Part shown: one piece after another, positions 8,661 to 17,969 of the stretch | Layout: each line of letters starts with the position of its first letter | Numbering within the stretch: position 1 is the stretch's first letter | NCBI GenBank assembly: GCA_002428985.1 | Contig: DIYL01000054.1 | Span: 310,001-374,000 of the forward strand | From: Anaerolineales bacterium UBA6055 | Lineage (GTDB): Bacteria; Chloroflexota; Anaerolineae; Aggregatilineales; Phototrophicaceae | Direction: 5' to 3' | Length of the DNA: 64,000 bases | Made by a program: the position numbers and the translations under genes | The notes under the pieces: model-generated | Databases searched by the model: none | The model's input: the letters and a program-made list of their open reading frames with translations, nothing else | What the model was told of the DNA's origin: nothing

Positions 8661-9415
8661 ACATCGCAAATATCAAATGCTTGTTTAAGCGACTGTTTCC
8701 AATCTTTGGTCGGGATAAATTCTTGACCAAAGTAGCCATCATATCTAGTTTCAGCAATGGCTATACAGATTGGTTCATAGTTAAGTTCTTGCGATTCATC
8801 GATTTCGTTACGACCCGGTACACCGGCTGTATGATAATGTCCAAACCACTGATGATTATCACGAATAGTTTGAATGATATCACCTTCCATAATTTGCATA
8901 TGGTAAATGTCATAGAGTAATTTCAGATTGGGTGAGTCGACAGCCGATACAACTTGAACACCCCACTCTGTTTTATCACACATATAATCAGGATGATCAA
9001 CTTTACTGTTGAGTAATTCTAAGATTAACGTCACTCCAGCAGATTCTGCATCTTTTGCTAATATTTCAAGCTGTTTAATGGCATTTTCTGCACCAGTCTG
9101 GTCATCCAGCCCTTCCCGATTACCACTGAATGCAATCAAGTTAGGAATGTTCCATTTCACTGCCATTTCCAGATTTTCATCGGATTGGCGCTTAATGTCA
9201 TCCCAGTACTTTGTATGCGCCACACCCTGTTCAAGAGGCCGATGCAACCCATGTGTGGCGATCTTTAATCCATGATCCGTCACTAACTGGAACTTATCTT
9301 CAGGCACAAGCTCGACTGCCGGATAACCAATTGCTTTAATTGTTTCAATTAATTCTAATTCATCAATATCATCGCGTTCAAAACACCACCACGAAACAGA
9401 TTGTTTAAATGTCAT
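8657..9415 (-). CDS. Sugar phosphate isomerase/epimerase (hydroxypyruvate isomerase-like TIM barrel)
   Basis: The 252-residue AP-endonuclease-2-type TIM barrel has metal-binding acids in LILELLNSK (Glu near 131), LLYDIYHMQ (Asp near 166, His near 169), HYHTAGVPGRNEID and GYFGQEF. These sites and the overall sequence best match hydroxypyruvate isomerase (Hyi)-like enzymes, though related ketose epimerases share them. It begins 15 bases after the recJ stop on the same strand, with AAGGGTGGC as ribosome binding site. It is therefore the last gene of the repair operon as well as lying opposite the sugar cluster. This position may be incidental. Confidence 0.8.
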   Translation of the reverse strand: MTFKQSVSWWCFERDDIDELELIETIKAIGYPAVELVPEDKFQLVTDHGLKIATHGLHRPLEQGVAHTKYWDDIKRQSDENLEMAVKWNIPNLIAFSGNREGLDDQTGAENAIKQLEILAKDAESAGVTLILELLNSKVDHPDYMCDKTEWGVQVVSAVDSPNLKLLYDIYHMQIMEGDIIQTIRDNHQWFGHYHTAGVPGRNEIDESQELNYEPICIAIAETRYDGYFGQEFIPTKDWKQSLKQAFDICDV

Positions 9416-9430
9416 GTGTTGCCACCCTTT

Positions 9431-11701
9431 TTAGATTGTCATTTTTGTCCAATAATTACGATATGCTCTTGTCTCCCCTAATAGCAAATCAAGACGGTGT
9501 TGAAGCATTTCCAAGTTATCGGATACACCTTGGTTTGTCTGTATAAGTGTATATTCACCTGTTGCTGTTAGCTTGTAATCGAGTTTACCCATAGCCCGTA
9601 AAACCTGCAAACCAACTTGCACCGTCAGGTCACGATGTCCCATCGCCGTTGCCAGTTCTTCGAGTCGTGCCTGCCCCGCCCTTTTATTCAGTGCATATTT
9701 TACTAACCCGACCAAGCGAGCCATAAATTGGCTAGCAGTATCGACATCAGGTTGTGTGGCAAATAGAATCACACGTGACGGACTCACTGTATCCAACCCC
9801 GCCAACCAAATTGCAGACTCTGGCGGGATCGTCCAGACCACTAGCATATCGGTTTCGGATAATGCCAATCGTCCAATGCCGTTGACCGACTTATCTACTT
9901 CTGACCAGACGATTGCATTAGGATATTGTGTGATTACTGTCTCAAAATCGGCTAATGGATTGTCACTTTGACGATAGTCTGAAACCTTAAATACATCTGA
10001 CGATTTATCAAGATCTATCGTATCTGTCGTTAGCTGCCGATAATCGAGCCACTCAACCATCGCTTCACGATTACCTTTATACGTGCTTGTTCGGACAGTA
10101 TATGCAAGATCAAATTGTCCCATCGGAATATCCTGCCCTGCACCACGCCACCAAACAACCTTTTGACGATTGCCGTCTTTATCCTCGATACGTAATTGTA
10201 AGTGATCACCCCGCCGTCCAAGTTGCGCTCGACTCGCAATCTTCACATCCCGCGTCACGAGAGTCAGTGGCGGATTACCATTGCCAAACGGTGCGAGTCG
10301 TTCGATGTCTTGAGTCAGTTCTAAAGATATATCAGATAAATTCAAGTAGCCATCTATCGTCAACATCGGTTTAATATCAACTTCACCCAACATCTGTCGT
10401 ACAACACCTGATAAAGCCCGTCGAAATTCGAAGATTTTATCTGCTGGCAAACTCATCCCCGCCGCCATCGTGTGACCACCAAATCGAATCACATGTTCAC
10501 TGACCTTCCCAATTGCAGCTGTTATATCAACACCTGCAACAGACCGCGCCGACCCTCTTGCTGTATCATCTGGAGTTGCCAATAATACGACAGGCATCCC
10601 ATATTGTTCGACTAATCGACTGGCAACAATCCCAATCACACCAGTGTGCCAATCAGGATGACTCAAAACAATCACAGCATATTCTAGAAGCGCAGGATCA
10701 CTTTCGATCTGTGAAACTGCAGACTGATACACTTGATTTGATAAGAATTTCCGTTGAGAATTAAGCCCTTCAAGATTATTCGCAAGAATGCGGGCACGCT
10801 CCCAATCATCTGTAATTAACAATTCTACCGACGGATTAGCATCATCCAATCGCCCTAATGCATTCAATCGTGGCGCAAGTGTGAAGCCAATATGACCTTC
10901 ATTTAAGTCAGGTGGTTGTATCTCGGCCCGTTCGAGCATTGCTCGTAACCCAAGCCGATTATTATCCCGCAAAACATCGAGCCCCTTTTGCAGGAGATAA
11001 CGTGTATCATCAACCTGCACCATAACATCAGCAACAATCCCCATTGCGACCAAATCACGAAGGAAAGTCGTATCATCTTCTTTATATAATGCTTCCATCA
11101 ACTTATAAGCTGTGCCAACACCGGGCAATTCGATTAGAGGATGTCCTTCTGGCAAACGTCGAGGGTTAATTACGGCATGCGCATCAGGTAACTTTTTAGG
11201 CAATGCGTGATGATCAGTAACAATCACATCAACAAGCTGAGCATTGGCATAATCAATCGCTTCATATGCGGTCACACCCGTATCGCATGTGACAACTAAA
11301 TCAATCCCACCATCCAAATATCCCTTTAGCGTTTCTAAGTGCACCCCATGTCCTTCACGGAAGCGATTCGGAACATGATAATGGACCTGCCCTCCTCGCC
11401 GACGTAATCCCTCGACTAATAATGCAGTTGATGTTTGTCCATCAACATCAAAGTCACCCCACACTAAAATTTTTTCGTTGTTCTTAATTGCCTTTTCAAG
11501 CCGATCAACCGCTTTATCAATATCAGGTAGTTCATTTGAAGATGAGGGTGTATAGAAGTCCGGAGATAAAAAGCGTTTTGCTTCACTTACGCTCGTTATG
11601 CCCTTCCGCATCAAGTGCTCAGCGATCAACTGATGGCCACCAACAACTTCGCGCAAATCATCTGAAACAGTTACAGATTTGGGATCAATCCACTCACGCA
11701 T
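9431..11701 (-). CDS. recJ: Single-stranded-DNA-specific exonuclease RecJ
   Basis: The 756-residue protein has the DHH phosphoesterase motifs in order: DFDVDG at 83-88, DTG at 140-142, DHH at 163-165, a late metal Asp in AMGIVADVM (Asp 225), and the DHHA1 motif FGGHTMAAG at 407-415. An OB-fold region follows, then about 180 residues beyond it ending in a winged-helix-like segment; this makes it longer than E. coli RecJ (577). RecJ degrades 5' ends of single-stranded DNA during recombination and base-excision repair. The start codon shares a base with the upstream nuclease stop (TAATG), so the genes are translationally coupled. Confidence 0.95.
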   Translation of the reverse strand: MREWIDPKSVTVSDDLREVVGGHQLIAEHLMRKGITSVSEAKRFLSPDFYTPSSSNELPDIDKAVDRLEKAIKNNEKILVWGDFDVDGQTSTALLVEGLRRRGGQVHYHVPNRFREGHGVHLETLKGYLDGGIDLVVTCDTGVTAYEAIDYANAQLVDVIVTDHHALPKKLPDAHAVINPRRLPEGHPLIELPGVGTAYKLMEALYKEDDTTFLRDLVAMGIVADVMVQVDDTRYLLQKGLDVLRDNNRLGLRAMLERAEIQPPDLNEGHIGFTLAPRLNALGRLDDANPSVELLITDDWERARILANNLEGLNSQRKFLSNQVYQSAVSQIESDPALLEYAVIVLSHPDWHTGVIGIVASRLVEQYGMPVVLLATPDDTARGSARSVAGVDITAAIGKVSEHVIRFGGHTMAAGMSLPADKIFEFRRALSGVVRQMLGEVDIKPMLTIDGYLNLSDISLELTQDIERLAPFGNGNPPLTLVTRDVKIASRAQLGRRGDHLQLRIEDKDGNRQKVVWWRGAGQDIPMGQFDLAYTVRTSTYKGNREAMVEWLDYRQLTTDTIDLDKSSDVFKVSDYRQSDNPLADFETVITQYPNAIVWSEVDKSVNGIGRLALSETDMLVVWTIPPESAIWLAGLDTVSPSRVILFATQPDVDTASQFMARLVGLVKYALNKRAGQARLEELATAMGHRDLTVQVGLQVLRAMGKLDYKLTATGEYTLIQTNQGVSDNLEMLQHRLDLLLGETRAYRNYWTKMTI

Positions 11702-12525
11702 TAGAATTCAATTTCTGCTATTTGATCAAAATCAACATCAAAACTATCAACGGTATCCGGTTCGTCTGCATCAAAATCATCCCAGTCGCCCGCTTTATCA
11801 CCGCGATTACATAATGAACGATAGGAACAGAAGCGACATTTGTTGGTATCTGCCGTCAATGGGAATAAGTTCGCATCGGCAATATCAGAAATTAGTCCCG
11901 ATAAGTACTCTTTGTCAGCTTGCATCTGCTCAGTAGAATAATCGAATTCAACAGTCTCTCCATCATTAGCAACAAACCAATAAACCATTTTGATGTGTTC
12001 GGGTGGAATCAAATTATTATTGTAGAGATAGGCTCCAGCCTGCGCCAACACATAACGATAGACAATCGTCTGCAGTCGCTTTTCTAAAGTCGTTTTGCGT
12101 GTCACATTACGTGATGTCTTCCAATCAATGATGGTCACTCGTCCGTCAGGATCAACAGTAATCAAGTCATATTTTGCTATCAGACGATATTCATTAATTG
12201 ATGTTTGTAAGGTCGTTTCAACGTGTCGTTGTGATGGCAACCCATCTAAACCATGTGCGATAAATGTAGCCCACCATGCGCTTAAGGTCTCATCATTTAC
12301 TACTGATTTTGCAAGTGCGTCAGCAGGCACACCAGCAACATGTTGTTGCACCATCGTATGAAAGCGAGCTCCCTGTCGCATATGTTCTTCAAACATCAGT
12401 GGTGGATTTGCCTCGAGTGAAGGATAACGCATCTTTTCAATATAGCGCAGTTCAAAACGACTTGGACAATCAACAAAATCCTGCAAACTACTCTGGCTAA
12501 ATACAAAGTCATTGGGTAGTTTCAT
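11701..12525 (-). CDS. PD-(D/E)XK nuclease with Fe-S cysteines (RecB/AddB/Cas4-like)
   Basis: The 274-residue protein has H56, then Asp in AKYDLI (D120), the core IIDWKT (D134, K136) and a following Q-x-x-x-Y element (LQTIVYRYV), which together form the RecB-type nuclease site. Cys20 and the C-terminal trio C230, C233, C239 match the four-cysteine iron-sulfur staple of AddB and Cas4 nucleases. An acidic tail ends the protein. It overlaps the upstream helicase by four bases (ATGA) and recJ by one. The likely role is the nuclease arm of a double-strand-break end-processing complex formed with the two helicase-like neighbours. No cas genes are nearby. Confidence 0.88.
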   Translation of the reverse strand: MKLPNDFVFSQSSLQDFVDCPSRFELRYIEKMRYPSLEANPPLMFEEHMRQGARFHTMVQQHVAGVPADALAKSVVNDETLSAWWATFIAHGLDGLPSQRHVETTLQTSINEYRLIAKYDLITVDPDGRVTIIDWKTSRNVTRKTTLEKRLQTIVYRYVLAQAGAYLYNNNLIPPEHIKMVYWFVANDGETVEFDYSTEQMQADKEYLSGLISDIADANLFPLTADTNKCRFCSYRSLCNRGDKAGDWDDFDADEPDTVDSFDVDFDQIAEIEF

Positions 12526-14744
12526 TTTCTACGTTCCTTTTCCCAAAATGTTCGCAAAGCAACCAAAGGTGTTGCTTCTGTAGCCTCGCCACGTCCGGTA
12601 TTCCAACTAATAATCAAGTCTTTTCGTGCTCGAGTAATCCCAACATATAACAAACGTAATCGCTCTGCAACATACTCCGTTCGCGAGGAAAGTGATGCAT
12701 TACCTTCATTATAGTAATCCCCTGTTTGCAATACATCCAGTTGTGCGAGGCATTCTTCAGCGAGATTAAGATTATCTCGAATAAACCACCGCTCACCAAT
12801 AAAGCTGTCATTCGGGTCACCTGATGGGAAATCATAATTATTGACAGACAGCAAATAGACCCGATCCCACTCTAAACCTTTTGCCTTATGCATTGTTGTG
12901 ACCGTCACTTTACCTTTATGTGCATCAGGGTCAAAGCGACTATCATCATCGGTCAGACCTGAAAACTTCCGCTTATTGGTTGCAATCTCACGCAAGACAT
13001 CAGCAAATTCTGGTAAGCGCATATCAGGATGAGTCTCGCCTTCTCGCAATAATAGCAACGCCACCATATACGCCGTTGCGATATCTCCTGCATCTGTAAA
13101 AATATCCCCTGCAATTGTGAGGATTAATTGGTCAATTGGTAACTCGCTGGCGCGTGTCCATTGTCCGACTAGCTCTCTAAATTCCAATAACTGTTGATGT
13201 AAAGCAGCGTTATCTTCTGTTGGCGCATGATCCTCAAGCCAATCGGTCACACGTGGTGCGACATAATCTTCAACGTTTCGGATTTTCTTGAGTTCCTTCA
13301 TTACAGATGCAATGCCAACTGCTGCCTCTGGATCATCTCGATAGTCGCGCATCCATACTTGATATACACCTGATAACCGTGAGGCATCTTTAGGGTCTGC
13401 CAGATAAGTTAAGATGCGTGTCAAAGACCCTACCACTGCACGTGTTGATGATGTGCTATTGAGATTTTCGACATAGGCAATTTCCCGTTCCCGTAACATA
13501 GACACAATTTCTGATCCGCGTGTGTTACGTGGTACAAGAATCGCAACAGTTTGATCAGGGTTGTCCTCTAACCATCGACGTGCCGATTCGATCACAGTCA
13601 GAGCTTCTTGCGTTGGGTTAAATGTTTCAGGATAAAAAATTACACCACGTACGTTATCTGGTGGATTCGGCTGAGGGTCACCTTTGGGTGTTGGTTGAAT
13701 AAACGGTTTCGTCAGCGGAGTCTTTTCACGAATTGCATCATATGGATGTTTGAGCGACCACTTAATAAGATAATTTGCTAACTTTTGAATGCTTCGGGTA
13801 CTCCGTCCGGAGTTTGGCAACTCACGTCCAATGACATCATTAGACTGAATAAACTCACGTAAATATGCTGGATTCGCAGTTGTAAAGGTTTCAAAAATTG
13901 CTTGATTCGGATCTCCGACTCGCACCCAGTTACCATCATCCCCTGCCAACAACCGTAAAATATCTTCTTGCAATTTACTACTATCCTGCGCTTCATCCTC
14001 CAAGATGTAAACCCATTTTTTTTGTAATGACTCGAGATACCCTTCATCTTGACGTAACACTTGCAATGCCAATCGAATCAAATCTTGAAAATCAACTGCC
14101 CCGCGATATGACAGTCCACGTTCGTAGTCTGCAAAAATATCGACACACATCTCCGCCAACTTCAAATCGCCATCATAGTCCTTAAGTAATTTTCGGATGT
14201 CATCTGGACGCAACAAATAATCTTTTGCCTGCCGTATAAAGACACCCGCGACATCTGTCACGATGCGTTGCCAATGGTGATTACGATAATGCTGATTATC
14301 AATATACTCGCTAGCAAGATAATTATCTGCCGCCAATGGATGATTACGCACCCATGCCTCGGTAGCATCTTGTAGAATTTCGTTACTCTCGCGATCATCC
14401 ACAATCGTGAAGTTTTCGCCAACTTGCGCAACGGTCGGTTTTTGTCGGACAATGTCATTAGCTAGCCCATGTAATGTTCTCACCCGATACCCAAAGCCCG
14501 GTAACAATCCACTTTCCTTGACATATTCGTTGACTTGCCGAGCAAAATTTGATACAGCCGAGTTGACTAGTGTGACAATCAAAATTTCTTGACCATCATC
14601 TAAGTCAGTGTTTGCAACCAGTTGCGCTGCGAGATAAGATAAAGTCGCAGTCTTACCACTTCCAGGAACCGCTGCCACTCCCATCTTACCGCCTGTATAA
14701 TCGAGGACTTCTTGTTGTTTTGGACGTGGCTTAAACATTGTCAC
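12522..14744 (-). CDS. UvrD/PcrA-like superfamily 1 DNA helicase
   Basis: The 740-residue SF1A helicase has a complete motif set: an RPKQQEVLDY Q-motif near 7-16, Walker A VPGSGKT at 26-32, Walker B DEAQD at 250-254, GDPNQAIF at 277-284 (motif III), TMHKAKGLEW (motif V, near 635), and YVGITRARKDL (motif VI, near 700). Unlike AddA it has no C-terminal nuclease domain; the nuclease is supplied by the next gene, with which it overlaps by four bases. It starts 14 bases inside the upstream helicase-like gene. It is the motor of the predicted end-resection complex. Confidence 0.92.
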   Translation of the reverse strand: MTMFKPRPKQQEVLDYTGGKMGVAAVPGSGKTATLSYLAAQLVANTDLDDGQEILIVTLVNSAVSNFARQVNEYVKESGLLPGFGYRVRTLHGLANDIVRQKPTVAQVGENFTIVDDRESNEILQDATEAWVRNHPLAADNYLASEYIDNQHYRNHHWQRIVTDVAGVFIRQAKDYLLRPDDIRKLLKDYDGDLKLAEMCVDIFADYERGLSYRGAVDFQDLIRLALQVLRQDEGYLESLQKKWVYILEDEAQDSSKLQEDILRLLAGDDGNWVRVGDPNQAIFETFTTANPAYLREFIQSNDVIGRELPNSGRSTRSIQKLANYLIKWSLKHPYDAIREKTPLTKPFIQPTPKGDPQPNPPDNVRGVIFYPETFNPTQEALTVIESARRWLEDNPDQTVAILVPRNTRGSEIVSMLREREIAYVENLNSTSSTRAVVGSLTRILTYLADPKDASRLSGVYQVWMRDYRDDPEAAVGIASVMKELKKIRNVEDYVAPRVTDWLEDHAPTEDNAALHQQLLEFRELVGQWTRASELPIDQLILTIAGDIFTDAGDIATAYMVALLLLREGETHPDMRLPEFADVLREIATNKRKFSGLTDDDSRFDPDAHKGKVTVTTMHKAKGLEWDRVYLLSVNNYDFPSGDPNDSFIGERWFIRDNLNLAEECLAQLDVLQTGDYYNEGNASLSSRTEYVAERLRLLYVGITRARKDLIISWNTGRGEATEATPLVALRTFWEKERRK

Positions 14745-16830
14745 TCTCCTGTGCTACACGCCTCAACATCCCTTGAATTGTGTCTAATAATAAACCGCGT
14801 TGTTCGTAACCACTTTCGCTAAGTTCGCTATAACCCAGGTAAACTGCTTGTCGACATCGGCGGGTTAATCCTAACACCAATCGACTCAAGGCTTCACGGT
14901 TTGTCCGTTGTTCATCTTCATCATCCCATGTCTCACCGAATTGCCATTGACGACTCAACACATAGGGATGTGTTAGTGGCTGATACAAACGACGTGACCA
15001 CCCTTCACTACCGATATTCAACCAGAATTGATAATCTACTGGGCGGTTGTTAAGCAAAAACGTATAGGCGGGCGCGATCAGTACACTATCTTCAGTATCC
15101 ATCGTCCAGTCGCGTAGATAAAAGTTAGCGATTACACCACGATCTACCATCTTGATGTATTCGTGAGATAAATCAATCTTGTTATCTTCATCACGCAAAA
15201 AATCAAGTGCCCAACGGAAGTTTCGCGCCGAGTCAACTAAATTTGACGTCGTGCTAACCACCTCACTTGTTTGGAAGCCATAGCCTTCTTGGGAGAGCAC
15301 TTCACCAAAAATCTGCCGGAAGAAAATATCAATCGGCTCCGCAGATTCATTTTCAATATACTCATTCAGCCAATCGCGCAAATGATCAAACTTTTCGCCA
15401 TACTGAAATGTAATTCGATTTTGCATAGCATCATTGATATTTGCGAAGGGAAATAGCGTCCCCTTCCTATAGACTATGTCTGTCAGCAATTTTGCACGGA
15501 TAAAATCAAGTCCATCAATTGTTGTCATCAATGCATAAGCTACGTCAAAATCTGTCGGTGGCATCCCCCATACCGGATGTGCAAGTCTTGCCAGTGTTAG
15601 CAACGTTCGTGCTGCAGGTTCATCTTGTAGTGCTCGCGATGGTCGATGCGAACGGGCTTCAATATCTTGTGCTTTTAGCCCTTCCACCAATCCAAACCGT
15701 AATGAATCGGATAAATATGGAGCAAGTACAACAATTTCATTTGGAGATACGCCATAATCATGAACCAGTGAAGCAATCTGCTCGACAATCCAGTCAATCA
15801 TCTGGGGATGATAACGATGTGCTTCGGTAATTAATGCAGGGCGTGGACTTGGAAGACTCTCAAGCTGATAATCTTCACCCAAACGCACTGCTAAATTTAA
15901 CCCAAGTGATTCAACTGAGTCGTCCATCACTAATGTTTCTGTGAACTGCTCTTGCATATCACATAACTCTTTCAAACGATAAGCATTATCACCATCAGCA
16001 CCAAGAAACCGCCGAAAACCCGCACTTGAATCATATATAATAAAAGCGGATTCACATTCCTTTACCCAGTCCATCAAAATACGGTGTGATGCAGGGTTAT
16101 CTTCTTCTATATTATCGACAATCAAATGCTTATATCGCCCTGTCAAATAATCGCGTGGTTGTGGTTTTGTCCATAGATGATTCAAAAACACATCCACTTG
16201 CAAAGAGAAATCAAGCAAATTATGATCAAAACAATATTGGCGGAATGCTTCGGCGCAGATTTGCGCATCATCATAAATATGTTGTTGTTCAACATCGCCA
16301 CCTAATGCCGATTTTAATCGTTCTGAAATATCCTCCACTGGAAAACCAACAATGGCAGATTTATTGAGGTTATCAACAATCTGGCTATACAATCTTGCAC
16401 GATCAATGCGCACACTTGTAAAATAATCATGCTTATTAACGAGTGGTTCAATTTTGCGTGTCATAAAATATTGAACCAGTTCTAAACTAAGAAAATTCGG
16501 CAAGTCATCCGGCTTCTTAAATCCAGCTTCCTTAGAAACCAACAACCAAAACATCTCAACCGTTCTCAAAGCAAGGCTACCAATCGTATGAATTGTTACC
16601 TGCCCGCCACGTCGCGATGTATCAGCACGAAGTGCAGTGTAATATGGCTGTGCTAAGGTTTTTTGAGGGACATAAACTAGGATGGAATCGGTAGATACTC
16701 CACTATCCAACAGATATAACAATCGTTGAACACCTGCTGTTGTTTTGCCAGAGCCTGCAATTCCTTCTAGCCAAATTTTTTTGTTGTTAGGTTGTTGAAT
16801 AAGTGCCAATTGTTGTGCATTTAATTCCAT
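14731..16830 (-). CDS. Divergent SF1 helicase-like ATPase with degenerate motor motifs
   Basis: The 699-residue protein has an intact Walker A, GIAGSGKTTAG at 23-33. The Walker B region reads LIVDNIEEDN where active helicases have VDExQD, and the motif III segment is DSSAGFRRFLGA rather than GDxxQxI. The C-terminal LVLGLTRRCRQAVYLGY is a recognisable but altered motif VI. It may bind ATP without being an effective motor, comparable to the inactive helicase subunit of AddAB or RecBCD, although the sequence is too divergent to name an orthologue. It is the first gene of the operon, read divergently from the GNAT gene across 78 bases, and overlaps the active helicase by 14 bases. Confidence 0.75.
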   Translation of the reverse strand: MELNAQQLALIQQPNNKKIWLEGIAGSGKTTAGVQRLLYLLDSGVSTDSILVYVPQKTLAQPYYTALRADTSRRGGQVTIHTIGSLALRTVEMFWLLVSKEAGFKKPDDLPNFLSLELVQYFMTRKIEPLVNKHDYFTSVRIDRARLYSQIVDNLNKSAIVGFPVEDISERLKSALGGDVEQQHIYDDAQICAEAFRQYCFDHNLLDFSLQVDVFLNHLWTKPQPRDYLTGRYKHLIVDNIEEDNPASHRILMDWVKECESAFIIYDSSAGFRRFLGADGDNAYRLKELCDMQEQFTETLVMDDSVESLGLNLAVRLGEDYQLESLPSPRPALITEAHRYHPQMIDWIVEQIASLVHDYGVSPNEIVVLAPYLSDSLRFGLVEGLKAQDIEARSHRPSRALQDEPAARTLLTLARLAHPVWGMPPTDFDVAYALMTTIDGLDFIRAKLLTDIVYRKGTLFPFANINDAMQNRITFQYGEKFDHLRDWLNEYIENESAEPIDIFFRQIFGEVLSQEGYGFQTSEVVSTTSNLVDSARNFRWALDFLRDEDNKIDLSHEYIKMVDRGVIANFYLRDWTMDTEDSVLIAPAYTFLLNNRPVDYQFWLNIGSEGWSRRLYQPLTHPYVLSRQWQFGETWDDEDEQRTNREALSRLVLGLTRRCRQAVYLGYSELSESGYEQRGLLLDTIQGMLRRVAQESDNV

Positions 16831-16908
16831 TGGATTAACTTCATATTCTTCTGTTCTGCGTTATAATCACGCACGGACTAATGATCTTCATTATAGAACG
16901 AGAAACTC

Positions 16909-17682
16909 ATGAGCGCGATAACCTACCGTATTACCGATTCAATGGAAGACTTACAACAAGCCGAGCATTTACAACAAGTGGTGTGGGGAATGACACCAGA
17001 AGATACATTAGGTGCCACAACAATGCGCTGGATGATACATATTGGCGGTTTACTCATCGGTGCGTGGGATGATGACAAAATGATCGGATTTTGTATTGCA
17101 TCAGTCGGTAAGCGCGATAATCAATGGGTTCTATGGTCAGATATGGCAGGTATCCATCCAGATTACCAAGGGCAAGGGATTGGTTATTCACTTAAACAAA
17201 AACAAAAAAGTTCGGCATATGAACAAGGCTACCCAGAAATCCGATGGACATTTGATCCCATGCGGAGCGGTAATGCAGCTTTCAATTTTCATAAATTAGG
17301 TGTCACAAGCTATCAATATCATAATGCATTTTATGGTGAAATGAGTGATGACATTAACCGTGGTCTACCAGCAGATCGCCTCGAAGCGATCTGGCGTACC
17401 AGCGAGGATACAATTAAATCGTTCGACCTCAACCCAACAAGTCTATTCGCAGTTAAAATTGATGGACTTAAGATTCAAGAACATCATGTTACGAGTCCGC
17501 AAGTAAAGATAGAAATTCCACTTGACCTTGATAAATTAAAAGCAGACCAACCTGCCCTTGCAAAAAAATGGCAACAAGCTATTCGAAATGCTTTTACATA
17601 TTATTTTAAAAGTGGCTATGCAGCAGTTGATTTCTGGCGAGATTCTGAAAAGTCTTGGTATATTTTGCATAAAATTTCCTGA
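16909..17682 (+). CDS. GNAT-family acetyltransferase-like protein (COG3375 type)
   Basis: The 257-residue protein has the acetyl-CoA-binding motif A in DMAGIHPDYQGQGIGYSLK (79-97), with Q-x-x-G-x-G at 87-92. The WTFDPMRSGNAAFNFHKLG segment around 115-133 is characteristic of a long, little-studied GNAT subgroup. An extra C-terminal region of about 100 residues follows the fold. The substrate is unknown. It is transcribed alone, divergently from the repair operon. Confidence 0.8.
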   Translation: MSAITYRITDSMEDLQQAEHLQQVVWGMTPEDTLGATTMRWMIHIGGLLIGAWDDDKMIGFCIASVGKRDNQWVLWSDMAGIHPDYQGQGIGYSLKQKQKSSAYEQGYPEIRWTFDPMRSGNAAFNFHKLGVTSYQYHNAFYGEMSDDINRGLPADRLEAIWRTSEDTIKSFDLNPTSLFAVKIDGLKIQEHHVTSPQVKIEIPLDLDKLKADQPALAKKWQQAIRNAFTYYFKSGYAAVDFWRDSEKSWYILHKIS

Positions 17683-17969
17683 TCACTCAACGGCATTTGA
17701 TTTTTTTAAGGAATTTAAACTGAGAGTAATTATAACTCTTCATACATGACTATACGAAACAAAACCTTTAAAGAACTGTTAACACCTACAAATATATGAC
17801 CAACTATAACCAATCACCATAAGGCATTCATAAATTAGCCTACCATACTACTAAATGACCTCTTTTAATTGGTACTATCGTCACTGGTGTATCACTTAAT
17901 CATTGTTAAAATAAGGGCGCAGTCCTTAACTGCAAATATCGTTTTTACTTTTTAAGGAGAAGTATACAA

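Noticed and set aside
11701..12525. Cas4 nuclease belonging to a CRISPR system
   Set aside because: The Fe-S PD-(D/E)XK pattern is shared with AddB-type nucleases, and the operon context is helicases and recJ with no cas1/cas2.
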